The notes beneath the pieces were generated by a model, which was not told the origin of the DNA, ran no database searches, and worked only from the letters and a program-made list of their open reading frames with translations. Of a DNA stretch of 64,000 bases, positions 8,745 to 24,924 are shown one piece after another. The DNA is from Leptospira sanjuanensis. Its GTDB lineage: Bacteria > Spirochaetota > Leptospiria > Leptospirales > Leptospiraceae. The stretch covers positions 682,001 through 746,000 of the forward strand of contig NZ_JAIZBG010000001.1 in assembly GCF_022267325.1 (NCBI RefSeq). Reading direction: 5' to 3'. How positions within the stretch are numbered: the first letter of the stretch is position 1; each line of letters starts with the position of its first letter. The translations under genes were made by a program, and so were the position numbers.

Positions 8745-9582
8745 CGCCCTTGTGAACGGAGTGATCTCAACGGCGACATTAGGAATGGGTTCGAGCTTTA
8801 CAGGCTTCGTGAGCTACAACAAGCACCAGAACGCAAACATCATCACCGGCCAACAGGAAATCAAAGGCGGCTGGGGCGGCGGCGTGAGTTGGAACGCGTT
8901 AGGGAAAGAGGGCGGCTTTATCAAAGAAGTCCTGAAAGCTCAAGGTTTTAACATCGGAGCGAGTTACAACCGCGACAGCGGTCTTGGAGTCAACGCCTCC
9001 TTGAACTACACCGTAGGAAGCGGTAACAAAGGATTAGGTGTCGGAGGGGACTACAACTTCAAGGATCGTTCGTATGGCTTGAACGCGAGCTTAGACTTGC
9101 ACAAGAGTGAAAACGGCCTTCACCACGTAGGGGTGAGTATGTCCGCTCGTAGCGACGGCCACGCAGATGTGGGAGCATACTACAACTACGGCAACGAGAA
9201 GATTCCACCGCAGTTTAGAGGACACGGAGGAAGCCTAACGTTTAACGATCAAGGTAACTTTACTGCGAGCGGTCAGATGCAGGGAGCGACAGTTGCGTCA
9301 ATCACATATGATACAAACACACACGGGTTTAAACCTTTAGAACTCAATTACAACTTTCAGAACGAATTCAACCAGGGGTTAGCTGCAGAGAATGCGCAGA
9401 AGAACCATGAGCGTACTTCGATGGAGCTTGCATACAAGGAAGTGAGTTTGGGGACGAAGATGGAGAAGCCGTTGTTTACGCAGTCGGAGGTAGACACATA
9501 TCTTCCCCGCGACAAGGACGGTAACATCGACATGACGAAAGCTCAGCCTGAGAAGTTGATGGCGAAGTGGGACGAATACAAG
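8745..9582 (+). pseudogene. Truncated TIGR04388-type gene fragment
   Basis: About 280 codons of the repetitive Gly/Asn-rich region (GMGSSFTGFVSYNKHQN, GLGVNASLNYTVGSGN and similar), running parallel to the intact gene through TKMEKPLFTQSEVDTYLP and AQPEKLMAKW. It is a diverged paralogue rather than a recent copy. It lacks the start, the Hint domain and the C-terminal domain. It ends at DEYK where the 78-bp right repeat begins, adding VHLLCES and a stop at 9606. The frame is intact but the product would be a partial protein. Confidence 0.8.
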
Positions 9583-9659
9583 GTGCACCTTCTCTGTGAA
9601 AGCTAAATTGGAAAGTCCGGATATCCGGACCTTCCAAAAATCTGTCAGCAAGGGCCGCA
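9582..9659. repeat. Right cassette repeat, copy 2 (78 bp)
   Basis: Same as 4923-5000 up to GGGCCGCA, with a 16-bp perfect palindrome (GTCCGGATATCCGGAC) at 9615-9630. Beyond 9659 the sequence no longer resembles the DDE element, so this is either a leftover element end or an independent boundary sequence. The following 9660-9826 has only short repeat modules (CTCCCTAYGGGTC, CTCTCACGTGAAAGCTTCGAAGGAAA) and no gene. Confidence 0.75.
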
Positions 9660-9834
9660 ATCTCGCATCCTGCTCGATTGGGCTCCACGGCGTCTTTCAC
9701 GTGCGCTTCGCCAGAAACTCAGCAGGTTTCTCCCTATGGGTCGAAACCTACCATGGATTCGCGTCGCATTTCTTCACTCCCTACGGGTCCGCTCAAAATG
9801 CTCTCACGTGAAAGCTTCGAAGGAAAGTAACCGC

Positions 9835-11412
<1,578 letters not shown>

Positions 11413-11452
11413 TCGGATTCAGTCTTAATACTTTCTTTTCTTGAGTCAAACA

Positions 11453-11793
<341 letters not shown>

Positions 11794-11803
<10 letters not shown>

Positions 11804-12081
11804 CGTCCTAAACTAAACTGAACGTTTACTTGGAGCGATGCCTTCCCCGACGTATCTATCTTTAGGGTCAAAAATTCGGCTTCTACCAATGACTGAGAAT
11901 TTGTCGAGGAAGGAGGAATTTCTACAAAGTCGTTCTTCTCTGAATGCTTAGAACGTCTCTCCCAATGATATCGAAACGTCGTGTATTTGAGGTGTCTTTC
12001 TTTACAATACTGAGGCTGGGAAAGTCCACTCTTTGAAAAGTCATCAAACTCTTTGGGCCAATCTATTTTCGTTTTTTTCAT
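11794..12081 (-). CDS. tnpA: IS66 accessory protein TnpA
   Basis: 95 aa from the ATG at 12081 (a TTG lies one codon earlier). It carries a helix-turn-helix-like start (DFSKSGLSQPQYCKERHL, TTFRYHWERR) typical of IS66 orf1, which probably binds the element ends. It is the first gene of the element, about 60 bp inside the right inverted repeat. Confidence 0.9.
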
Positions 12082-12148
12082 CAAAGACAGTTTACAACAT
12101 TTATACGATTAGAAAAAGGTGCGGTTGTTTAGGCGCTTACGAAGGAAA

Positions 12149-12597
<449 letters not shown>

Positions 12598-12598
12598 G

Positions 12599-12680
<82 letters not shown>

Positions 12681-12824
12681 ACTATGGAACCAGTATTTCG
12701 GGCTGATTTCCTCGGTCAAATAAAAAATCCAAGGAAGGCGTTTGCCGATATTTCCGAACTCGTTTTTCGGTTTCTCCGAATCCTTTTCGAAAAATTTGTA
12801 TGGATGAGCGGCCTATGACCGAAA

Positions 12825-13220
<396 letters not shown>

Positions 13221-13268
13221 CCTTCTTTCGGCACCTCGTCTCGAGGTTGGAAATCAGCATCTCATTCG

Positions 13269-14105
<837 letters not shown>

Positions 14106-14112
14106 AAAATCT

Positions 14113-14148
14113 CTCCCCGCCGTCTTCGCGGGGAGCGTTTCCTTTTTT
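14113..14148 (+). terminator. Rho-independent terminator after transketolase gene
   Basis: Perfect 8-bp stem CTCCCCGC/GCGGGGAG with a 7-nt loop, followed by CGTTTCCTTTTTTT. It begins 7 bp after the stop codon. Confidence 0.9.
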
Positions 14149-14345
14149 TGCAATTTTTTTCCAAACTTTTTCATTCGGTTTTTTTAGTACTTCGGCCTTA
14201 CACCGTAAGACATAGTAATTTACAATTTCTCCTAAGCACTTCGGTTCTGTCTCTTTTGCGATGAGGTTTTTATAATTCTCATTTCATTTTTTCCGATGGC
14301 AAATTTCATTCTGAATTGACTCATTTCGTTTTTCGTAAAAAGATA

Positions 14346-15251
14346 ATGTTTATGCCCTCATCCGATTCTTATCATGATTCTCTCTCTTTCCCTCCCGATA
14401 AGCTGGAAGAAAAATTTTATCAGCTTGAGTTTGCCGGAAGCGACGAAAAAATCCAAGTGATTCGGGAGATCGCGGACATGGTTCCGTGGCAATTTAAGAT
14501 CAGCGATTTCGTGGAGGAGTTCAAGGATCCCACGCTCCGCGTTTTTGCGCGTTCTATTTCTTCCGTAGTTCATCTCGAACGTATTAACGCGCGTTATGCG
14601 ATCCTTGCGGACAAAGGACACGTGAATGATTATTCCGATTTGGAGGAGGCCGTCTTTCTTCTTTCGAGCGTCGGCGATCCGGACGCGTCCTATCACGAAT
14701 TCAAAATCTATCTGGATCAACTCGCCCTTCGAGTGGAGGAACTCTGCGATCTAAATCCGGAATACGTTTCGGAAGAATTAAAGGTTCATTTTTTGACGAG
14801 AGTTCTTTCTTCGGAGGAGAATTTTCAGGGTAACAACGATCAATACGACGATCCGAACAATTCTTTCGTTACCCGCATCGTTCGTACGCGCAAGGGAATC
14901 CCGATTTCCCTTTCGGCGATTTATCTGCTCGTAGCCCGCAGACTTTCGCTTCCGTTGTACGGGGTGAACATGCCTTTGCACTTCCTTCTTCATTTCGATT
15001 CTCCCGATTACGAAACCTTCATCGATCCGTTTCACGGAGGGGTTCTTCTCGATAAGTCCACTTGCATCCGCTTTTTGGAGGCGAACAGTTTTACCCCGAG
15101 TGAAAGATATTTCACGAGAGCCAGCACTCTTTCCATCATCAAACGGATGTACCGCAATTTGATCCACATATACCGTAAGGAACAGTTTCGGGATATGGAG
15201 GATATTCTCGCGCGTCAGCTCTTGATTCTCGAAAACAAACTCAAAGCCTGA
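14346..15251 (+). CDS. SirB1-like transglutaminase-core protein
   Basis: About 301 aa from the ATG at 14346 (an in-frame TTG at 14316 would add ten residues). The signature [19 protein letters not shown], then [16 protein letters not shown] and [12 protein letters not shown], is that of the SirB1/UPF0162 family (Transglut_core2 plus C-terminal TPR-like helices: [14 protein letters not shown]). The biochemical role of the family is poorly known. The usual catalytic Cys position appears as Val/Asn in YGVNMPLHF, so enzymatic activity is doubtful. A polyprenyl synthetase gene follows after 67 bp. Confidence 0.8.
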   Translation: MFMPSSDSYHDSLSFPPDKLEEKFYQLEFAGSDEKIQVIREIADMVPWQFKISDFVEEFKDPTLRVFARSISSVVHLERINARYAILADKGHVNDYSDLEEAVFLLSSVGDPDASYHEFKIYLDQLALRVEELCDLNPEYVSEELKVHFLTRVLSSEENFQGNNDQYDDPNNSFVTRIVRTRKGIPISLSAIYLLVARRLSLPLYGVNMPLHFLLHFDSPDYETFIDPFHGGVLLDKSTCIRFLEANSFTPSERYFTRASTLSIIKRMYRNLIHIYRKEQFRDMEDILARQLLILENKLKA

Positions 15252-15318
15252 ACTTCCGGAAAGGTTCTTGCTTGAGCCTGTACCGTTGTTTTGAATACTG
15301 GCCCCACGGGAAGGGGTA

Positions 15319-16278
<960 letters not shown>

Positions 16279-16337
16279 AATAGGTTTGCATTTCGTTCGA
16301 GCCTGACGATCCTTGTTCTCTCAATAGGAGAAAGAAG

Positions 16338-16844
16338 ATGTCCGCTCAACTGTATCCGACCCCCGATCCGAATCTGGATCTCGTTTTGGAAAGAACCATC
16401 GACGTTCCTCGCGAGTTGGTTTGGGCCGCTTGGACCCAACCGAAACATCTCGTTCATTGGTTCACTCCCCATCCTTGGAAAACGATCGATTGTGAAATCG
16501 ACCTAAGACCCGGAGGAATTTTTCGTTCTACGATGCAATCTCCGGAAGGAGAGAACTTTCCAAATATAGGTTGTATACTCGAAGTCATCGAAAATCAAAA
16601 ATTTTCTTGGACCGATGCGCTTCAACCGGGCTTTCGTCCCTCGCCCGATCCGGCGCATCCATTCGGATTTTTTACGGCGATTCTGACCTTGGAGCCGCAC
16701 GGAAACGGCGGAACAAAATACAGGGCGACCGCGATTCACGGCAACGTGGTCAACCGCAAAAAGCACGAAGAGATGGGATTCCACGAAGGTTGGGGAACCG
16801 TTTTGAATCAGCTCGTCGAGTATATTCAAAAAACGAAATTTTAA
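16338..16844 (+). CDS. SRPBCC (AHSA1-like) domain protein
   Basis: 168 aa single-domain protein with the AHSA1/START-like pattern: [50 protein letters not shown] and a closing helix [20 protein letters not shown] strong ribosome binding site (TAGGAGAAAG) precedes the ATG. These proteins bind hydrophobic ligands; the substrate is unknown. It stands alone between a polyprenyl synthase gene and an oppositely oriented lipoprotein gene. Confidence 0.88.
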   Translation: MSAQLYPTPDPNLDLVLERTIDVPRELVWAAWTQPKHLVHWFTPHPWKTIDCEIDLRPGGIFRSTMQSPEGENFPNIGCILEVIENQKFSWTDALQPGFRPSPDPAHPFGFFTAILTLEPHGNGGTKYRATAIHGNVVNRKKHEEMGFHEGWGTVLNQLVEYIQKTKF

Positions 16845-16856
16845 GAATATTTCTTC

Positions 16857-17606
16857 TTACTGAGTAGTAGTCGTGCCGCCGCTCGGAATTACGTTCTTTG
16901 CGTTACAGTGAATGCTTCCCGTAATCGTTACGGACGTCCCTGAAGCCGAAGCCGTGGAAACGCAGGTTTGGTTGTCCTGCGTAAAACACTGTTGTGTAGT
17001 CGTCACGGAAGTACAATTTACGTTGTCGGATGTGTAACACTGATTGAGAATTCCCGTGCTGGTGGAACTGCTGAGAAGTTTTCCCGTCAGGGAAATATCG
17101 ATCTCCATGTATTGAAGCGTTTGTTGTTGAGCCGCGCCGCTGCTGCTCGCATATACGGGAATTCCGGATGATCCCCATTCCACCTTACCGACGTTACCAG
17201 TAACCGTTTTTGCGAAAGCCCCGCCGGAATAACTGAAGCCCTGTTGCGGATCCACGGATCCTTGATACTGGGCCGAGTCAAATTGAAACCGGAGGACAAG
17301 AGACTCTCCGGTCGTTTTCATGATCAATTGGCTTGTAATCGTATAACGGGTGTTACTTGTACCTGTGGTTCCCGTGGTGCCTGTGGTTCCCGTAGTACCG
17401 GTAGTTCCCGTGGAAGTGGTTCCGGGGACGGCTACTCCGCATGAGGAGATTTTATCGGGATCTACTTCTCCGTTGATGAAAATTACGTTTCCGTCGGCGA
17501 GCAAAACCTTGAGGTCGACGTTATTTGAATCTTTCGAATTGGCGCAGCCAAAAAGAACAGCCGAAGCGAGGATGGAAGTAAAGAATAAGGAATAAGAACG
17601 TTTCAT
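16857..17606 (-). CDS. Putative lipoprotein with Thr-Gly-Thr repeat tract
   Basis: 249 aa with a lipoprotein signal peptide ending in AVLFGC (Cys21). Residues about 60-82 are a Gly-Thr-Thr tandem tract ([16 protein letters not shown] and more) encoded by a 9-bp repeat around 17377-17420. The rest is a beta-rich domain with several Cys residues ([24 protein letters not shown]). Likely on the outer membrane. No family recognised. It converges with the SRPBCC gene, 12 bp apart. Confidence 0.75.
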   Translation of the reverse strand: MKRSYSLFFTSILASAVLFGCANSKDSNNVDLKVLLADGNVIFINGEVDPDKISSCGVAVPGTTSTGTTGTTGTTGTTGTTGTSNTRYTITSQLIMKTTGESLVLRFQFDSAQYQGSVDPQQGFSYSGGAFAKTVTGNVGKVEWGSSGIPVYASSSGAAQQQTLQYMEIDISLTGKLLSSSTSTGILNQCYTSDNVNCTSVTTTQQCFTQDNQTCVSTASASGTSVTITGSIHCNAKNVIPSGGTTTTQ

Positions 17607-17785
17607 GATTTGCCTTTAGAATTCATACTGATCGAAAAGCGGATCGAGGTCAAGGATGAAATCGAAACGCCGCTTTCTGGTTTCGACCTCTTTCCTAAAA
17701 GATCGTTCCCCGAACCTATAATTCTGAAACAAAATTTGAAAGAATGGTTTGACAGTTCGGAAAAATGGAATGAACTCCCCCGGCG

Positions 17786-18919
17786 ATGAAAATCGGTTCT
17801 CCTTCAGAAGAATATAAACCCGGAATTCTCGAGCGATGGGGAATCGGGATTTTGAACGATCTCGCGAAAAGAGACAAAAGATCCTTGGGAAGTTGGGATT
17901 CTCAGGAATTCGGATCGGGTTCCAAAAGGATCATCCGATGGACGGTGTTCTGGTCGCTTCAGACCGGATTCTGGACGACGTTCGCGATCATTCTAGTCGA
18001 AAAATTCTTCCCCGAAAATCCCGAACTCTGGTCTTCCGTCTTTCTGGAAAAATGGACTTGGACGGGACTCGCGCTTTTGCTCGGAACCGTTTTGGAATTT
18101 TATCTTCTGTATCGGATCGGACTTGTCTCCGTATATCAGATGACGCGTCTCGCGGGTTTGGATCTTCAAGAAGATCCCGATTTGATTACGGGAGTCACCA
18201 ACCTTCTTTCGAGACTCGCTTTGGAAATTCCCGATCCCGATCTGAAACTTTTGGGAATCGATCCGTATCGGCTTACCAATAAACAAAGTCTTTTTCTCAC
18301 CACTCTTCTTTACAAAGCGAAAGTGTTTCTTTCCAATCTCGTCGCTAAGATCATCATTCGGAAAATTCTCGCGCGAAATTCCTTTCGAGTTTACGCGGAT
18401 TTCGTCGCCGCTCCGATTACGGCGCTTTGGGACGCGATCGTACTTTACATTATTCTAAAGGAGTTGAGAACGCGTCTTTTGACTCGGATCATTTCCAAGG
18501 AACTCGTCGAGGAGATTCTTTCCAGAAAAGACAAACTCAGTAAGGAAGCGATGATCGGTTGTATGACCGCGATCGGAAATTCGGTCGTGTTCACGCAGAG
18601 GTTCCATCCGAATCTCGAATACATTCTGATCAAACTTCACAAGGCGTTTCAGATCGAGGATTATCGGTTTCGTCTGGATGAATGGGAATCCTTCGAAAAA
18701 ATCCTGAACGGTTTGGATCAAACGGAGAAGGATTTCTGTTTAAAAATTCTGAGTGTTACCTGCTGCTTTGACGGTAAGATCTCCTCTTTCGAGAGAAAAC
18801 ATCTTCCTCTCGTTTTCGGCAAGGACGCCGAGGAACGTTTGATTTGGGTGCAGAAATTGGCGGACGCGATCAACGACGGCGATTTGGAAAACGCGAGAAT
18901 TCTCGCAAGGCTCGATTAG
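17786..18919 (+). CDS. Conserved membrane protein, possible TerB-like C-terminus
   Basis: 377 aa. Hydrophobic stretches occur at about 54-72 (WSLQTGFWTTFAIILV) and 92-115 (TGLALLLGTVLEFYLLYRIG), with a further amphipathic/hydrophobic region at 180-225 (LARNSFRVYADF, ALWDAIVLYIIL). The C-terminal 100 residues (FCLKILSVTCCFDGKISSFE then helices) resemble TerB-type helical domains. Function unknown. The large sensor kinase follows about 140 bp downstream. Confidence 0.7.
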   Translation: MKIGSPSEEYKPGILERWGIGILNDLAKRDKRSLGSWDSQEFGSGSKRIIRWTVFWSLQTGFWTTFAIILVEKFFPENPELWSSVFLEKWTWTGLALLLGTVLEFYLLYRIGLVSVYQMTRLAGLDLQEDPDLITGVTNLLSRLALEIPDPDLKLLGIDPYRLTNKQSLFLTTLLYKAKVFLSNLVAKIIIRKILARNSFRVYADFVAAPITALWDAIVLYIILKELRTRLLTRIISKELVEEILSRKDKLSKEAMIGCMTAIGNSVVFTQRFHPNLEYILIKLHKAFQIEDYRFRLDEWESFEKILNGLDQTEKDFCLKILSVTCCFDGKISSFERKHLPLVFGKDAEERLIWVQKLADAINDGDLENARILARLD

Positions 18920-19057
18920 AAGATTCAAAAATGAATTCCGTCGTTGGGAATTTGATTTACAGTCTGTCTAATGATCCTCTAAGATTTTTTTCCGATCTTC
19001 CCGTCCGCCTTTCGAGGCGAATTTCGTTTCGAAAACGATTGTTTGAATGAGGTAAGA

Positions 19058-22000
19058 ATGCTCGTTGTCATTCAGTGGCTTGAATCCATTTTCGAATCGA
19101 TTCCGCTTCCGATTCTTGAAATCTGGGGGCGCGTCGGATTCATATTAGGATTCGCTTTTATGATCTCCGCGTTTTCCGGAGTGAGCGTAAGGTTCGCAGG
19201 CGGTTGGACCTTGAAACGAGAAAGACAATCCTGGAATACGCAGGCTCTGTTGAGCATTCCGTTTACGTTCGTTTTGATTTTCGTCACCGGTTATTTAGGC
19301 TCCTTTATCGTTTTGGTTCCCGGAGCGCAGACGTTCGAATCGCTAAAAGATCTTTCCGTTTTTCTTTGCATGCTGCTGTTCGGTTATCCCGCGCTGATCG
19401 CGGTTCCGTTCGCCTACGGCCTTTCCGATTTGATCGAAGGAGTTCCTCCTCATTTTCTTTTCGATTGGTTGGTGGGATACTTTATCAATCCTGCATGTTT
19501 TTGGATCGCGTATCGATTGATCGGTAGGAATCCCGATTTTACGAGATGGAGAACTTGGCTTCGTTATCTTCTTTTTGTCGCCGTCTTTATGGTCGTCGAA
19601 CCGCAGTTATGGGGTTATATCTGTTCCAAACAATTCTCCCCTTCGATTTCCTATCGAAACATCACGCCGGCGTTGTTCTTTACCACTTCGATCACTTGGG
19701 TCATCGCTCCGTTTGCGATGATGATCGCTCTTCCTTTGGCCCGCAAATACGGAATGTTTTGGGCGGAGATTCCCGGTCATGTCCGCGAATCCGATTTTAA
19801 TTTTAAAACGTTCCGTTGGGAAAGAAAGGAAAGTCGATTTACGGACGAGACGACCACGATCGAAGGTTTGCCGATTCGTATGCTTCTCGTCGCTCCGTTC
19901 ATTCTTTTGGTATTGGTGATGGTCGGAGCGACCGCGTATTTGAATCTCAAAAGTTCCGAGATGGCCGCGGATAAACTTGCGGGAAGACTGCATCAGGAAA
20001 TTTCGGAAAACATCAATCTCCAGTTGGATCAATTTCTCGAAAAAAAACAACGGGAGAAGGAGGTCGTTCTTCTGAGCGGAATCAACGATCTGTTGAAAAC
20101 GACGAACGTAGCCGCCCACGGAAGAGCGATCATCGTGGATCGTTTCGGACAAGTGATCGGTTCCTCTAAGTCGTATCGAAAACGGGAAACTTCTCCGAGC
20201 TCGGACGAGGATCCCGTGATTCAAAACGCGATTCAGAAACTGCGGGATCAATTAGGAAATTTGAATGAACTTCGCAAGCCGCTTCAGTTTCAGTTCGACG
20301 TCGTGACCGCGAAACCCTTGGCGTTGGAAACGTGGATGACGCAGGCGACTCCGTACGAGGACAACGGCGGAAATCTGAATTGGATTTTGATCACCGCGAT
20401 TCCTTCGGCTTATTATTTGGAAGGGGTTCGGATCGGAAGCAGTCAATCGGCGATGGTGTTTGCGGTGGCGTTGACTTCTTCGCTTTTGATCGCGGCGTTT
20501 TTAGCCGGATTCGTAACCGCTCCCATACGGAGAATTTCGAACGCCAGCCGTGCGATGGCAAGGGGGGATTTTGCACAACGGGTTCCTGCGAGCCGATTGG
20601 AGGAATTAGGATCCTTATCGTTAACCTTCAATCACATGGCCGAACAATTGCAGGAATCCTTTCGAAGAACCAAGGCAAGCGAGGAACAGTTCCGCGACCT
20701 TGTTGATACGACGCCCGGAATCGTATGGGAAGCGGACGCCGCCACGTTTACGTTCACGTTCGTGAGCCAGCAAGTTGTGGATATGCTCGGATATCAAACC
20801 GAGGAATGGAAACAGCCCGGATTTTGGGCGGAACATCTTCATCCGGACGATCGGGAATGGGCCGTTGAATTCTGCGTGCGCTGTACGGGAAGAATGGAAG
20901 CCCACGATTTCGAATACAGATTTATGAAGAAGGACGGAAGCGTCGTTTGGCTTCGGGACATCGTAAAGGTGATCGTAAAAAACGATCAGCCGAAGTGGCT
21001 TCGGGGCGTGATGGTGGACGTCACCGAAAAAAAACAGACCGAAGAGAAACTCGTCGAGAGGAATCAGTTCATCGAATCGATCCTCGACATTACTCCGGAT
21101 ATATTATATATTTATGATATAGAAGAAAAAAGGAACGTATACAGCAATAACGGGATCGAAGTCGTTCTCGGATATACGGTCGCGGAAATACAGGAGATGG
21201 GCGACAAAATTCTTCCCACATTGATGCCCGCGGAGGATTTTCAGAGATACGTGACGGAGATTCTTCCCCGTTATCAAAATGCGAGCGATAAAGATATTAT
21301 AGAACATGAATATAGGATGATGCACAGCGACGGAAAGCTGCGCTGGCTCGTTTCGCGCGAACTGATCTATCACAGAAACCGAAACGGCGGTCCGAAGCAG
21401 ATCTTCGGCATTATCTACGATATAACGAAGAGCAAGGAAGCGGAAGAGACGATTCTCGATCTGAACGCGAATCTGGAACGGAAGATCGATCTTAGAACGA
21501 AGGAACTCCGCAAATCCAACGCGGATCTTCGGGATGCCGTTGAAAATCTGGAACGGATCATGAAGGAATTGAAAGGCGCTCAGGATCAGCTTTTGCTTTC
21601 GGAAAAACTCGCGGCGATCGGTCAGCTTGCGGCGGGAATGACGCACGAACTCAACACGCCTCTCGGAGCGATCACTTCTTCCAACCGCGCCGTTTTGGAA
21701 ATTCTGCAAAAAGATTTAAGGGAAATTCCGCAGATTCTCGCGGCGCTGAACAAAACGGAATCGGAGAGTTTCAATTTTCTATTGGAGGAAAGTCTCAAAG
21801 ACGCGATTCAATCCGAAGTCATTCCCGATCGAAGTTTGAAAAAACAATTCAACCAGATGTTTAAGAACGCCGGATTCAAGGATTACGAAGACGTAACCTC
21901 GGCCGTTCTGGATATCGGAGTGTATCGATTGGGTGAAAGGTTGGTCGATCTTCTACAGTCCGAAAAAAGGATGAGCGTCTTAACGGCCGTGGGTTCTCTG

Positions 22001-22555
22001 TCCACGATCGTTCGACTGAGCAATGTTATATCCGTGGCGAGCGGAAAAGCTTCGCACGTGGTCGAAGCTCTGAAAAATTATTTGAATCCGGGCGGAAGCG
22101 ATCAGGAAGAGGATATTTTTCCCGTAGATATAAAGTCGGAAATCGAAACGATTCTTACCCTATATCATACAAAAATCAAATACGGCGTGGAGATCGTGAA
22201 GGATTATCGTTCGGACGGGATTTGTCTCGGAAACGGCAACAAGCTCAATCAGGTTTGGATCAATCTCTTAAATAATGGTTTGCAATCCATGAATTACCAA
22301 GGGAAGATTGAAATCCGCCTCGAAGAACAAGATTCATGGATTGTAACTTCCTTTACCGATTCGGGAGCCGGAATCCCGGAAGAAGTTAAGGACAAGATCT
22401 TCGAACCGTTTTTCACCACGAAAAAACAGGGGGAGGGGATCGGATTAGGATTGGATATCTGTAAAAAGATCATAGAGAAGATGGGCGGTAAAATAGAGTT
22501 TGAGAGCGTTCCAGGAAGAACAAAGTTCAGCGTGTGGTTGAAATCCGCACGTTAG
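19058..22555 (+). CDS. Membrane PAS-rich sensor histidine kinase
   Basis: 1165 aa from the ATG at 19058, chosen because GAGG lies 5 nt upstream (an in-frame TTG at 19043 is less likely). The N-terminal 260 residues hold about eight hydrophobic segments, MASE1-like. Then come another membrane helix, an extracytoplasmic sensing part, and HAMP at about 483-540 ([19 protein letters not shown]). PAS domains sit near 540 and 667. HisKA carries phospho-acceptor His863 ([11 protein letters not shown]). The ATPase has [33 protein letters not shown] and [14 protein letters not shown]. It probably phosphorylates the receiver protein encoded 19 bp downstream. The signal is unknown. Confidence 0.92.
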   Translation: MLVVIQWLESIFESIPLPILEIWGRVGFILGFAFMISAFSGVSVRFAGGWTLKRERQSWNTQALLSIPFTFVLIFVTGYLGSFIVLVPGAQTFESLKDLSVFLCMLLFGYPALIAVPFAYGLSDLIEGVPPHFLFDWLVGYFINPACFWIAYRLIGRNPDFTRWRTWLRYLLFVAVFMVVEPQLWGYICSKQFSPSISYRNITPALFFTTSITWVIAPFAMMIALPLARKYGMFWAEIPGHVRESDFNFKTFRWERKESRFTDETTTIEGLPIRMLLVAPFILLVLVMVGATAYLNLKSSEMAADKLAGRLHQEISENINLQLDQFLEKKQREKEVVLLSGINDLLKTTNVAAHGRAIIVDRFGQVIGSSKSYRKRETSPSSDEDPVIQNAIQKLRDQLGNLNELRKPLQFQFDVVTAKPLALETWMTQATPYEDNGGNLNWILITAIPSAYYLEGVRIGSSQSAMVFAVALTSSLLIAAFLAGFVTAPIRRISNASRAMARGDFAQRVPASRLEELGSLSLTFNHMAEQLQESFRRTKASEEQFRDLVDTTPGIVWEADAATFTFTFVSQQVVDMLGYQTEEWKQPGFWAEHLHPDDREWAVEFCVRCTGRMEAHDFEYRFMKKDGSVVWLRDIVKVIVKNDQPKWLRGVMVDVTEKKQTEEKLVERNQFIESILDITPDILYIYDIEEKRNVYSNNGIEVVLGYTVAEIQEMGDKILPTLMPAEDFQRYVTEILPRYQNASDKDIIEHEYRMMHSDGKLRWLVSRELIYHRNRNGGPKQIFGIIYDITKSKEAEETILDLNANLERKIDLRTKELRKSNADLRDAVENLERIMKELKGAQDQLLLSEKLAAIGQLAAGMTHELNTPLGAITSSNRAVLEILQKDLREIPQILAALNKTESESFNFLLEESLKDAIQSEVIPDRSLKKQFNQMFKNAGFKDYEDVTSAVLDIGVYRLGERLVDLLQSEKRMSVLTAVGSLSTIVRLSNVISVASGKASHVVEALKNYLNPGGSDQEEDIFPVDIKSEIETILTLYHTKIKYGVEIVKDYRSDGICLGNGNKLNQVWINLLNNGLQSMNYQGKIEIRLEEQDSWIVTSFTDSGAGIPEEVKDKIFEPFFTTKKQGEGIGLGLDICKKIIEKMGGKIEFESVPGRTKFSVWLKSAR

Positions 22556-22574
22556 GAAAAATGGAGAAGATCTT

Positions 22575-22982
22575 TTGAATGATACTTTAAAAAATAACGC
22601 GATTCTTTGTGTGGACGACGAACCGATCATTTTGATCGCGTTAAAGCAGGAACTAAAAAAACAATTCGGGAACGAGTTTCAATACGAGACAGCGATCAAT
22701 GCGAACGAGGCGTTGGAGGTCGTGGACGAACTCGTCGGAAACGGAATCAACGTGATTCTCATTCTTTCCGATTGGCGTATGCCCGGAATCAAGGGAGACG
22801 AATTCTTAATTTTGGTTCATCAAAAATATCCCGATATCCAGTCCATATTGATTACGGGTCATGTGGACGAAGCCGCCGTGGAACGAGTCAAAAAAGAAGC
22901 GGGCACATATGCGGTTCTTCCGAAACCTTGGGACCCGAAACAACTCGCGGACGCGGTGAAGGTTTGTTGTAATCGAAATTAA
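22575..22982 (+). CDS. Single-domain response regulator
   Basis: 135 aa receiver-only protein, TTG start with GGAGAAG upstream. It has the acidic pair in ILCVDDEP, phospho-acceptor Asp in [11 protein letters not shown], the Thr switch in ILITGHVD and Lys in [21 protein letters not shown] and [11 protein letters not shown] are typical of RpfG-like receivers, but no output domain follows. It forms an operon with the kinase and should relay phosphate or act through protein contacts. Confidence 0.92.
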   Translation: MNDTLKNNAILCVDDEPIILIALKQELKKQFGNEFQYETAINANEALEVVDELVGNGINVILILSDWRMPGIKGDEFLILVHQKYPDIQSILITGHVDEAAVERVKKEAGTYAVLPKPWDPKQLADAVKVCCNRN

Positions 22983-23091
22983 TTCGACATCGTTTTGAGC
23001 GGAAGAATCGAACCTTTGAAATTTCAATTGCAGCCCTCCTCAAGTCCCAAGACCTTGTAATCAAAAGACGGCGACTCTTTGGGAGAATCGA

Positions 23092-24114
<1,023 letters not shown>

Positions 24115-24153
24115 GGTTTCAGGATCGTATCATTGACGAAACGAAATCGAAGA

Positions 24154-24924
<771 letters not shown>

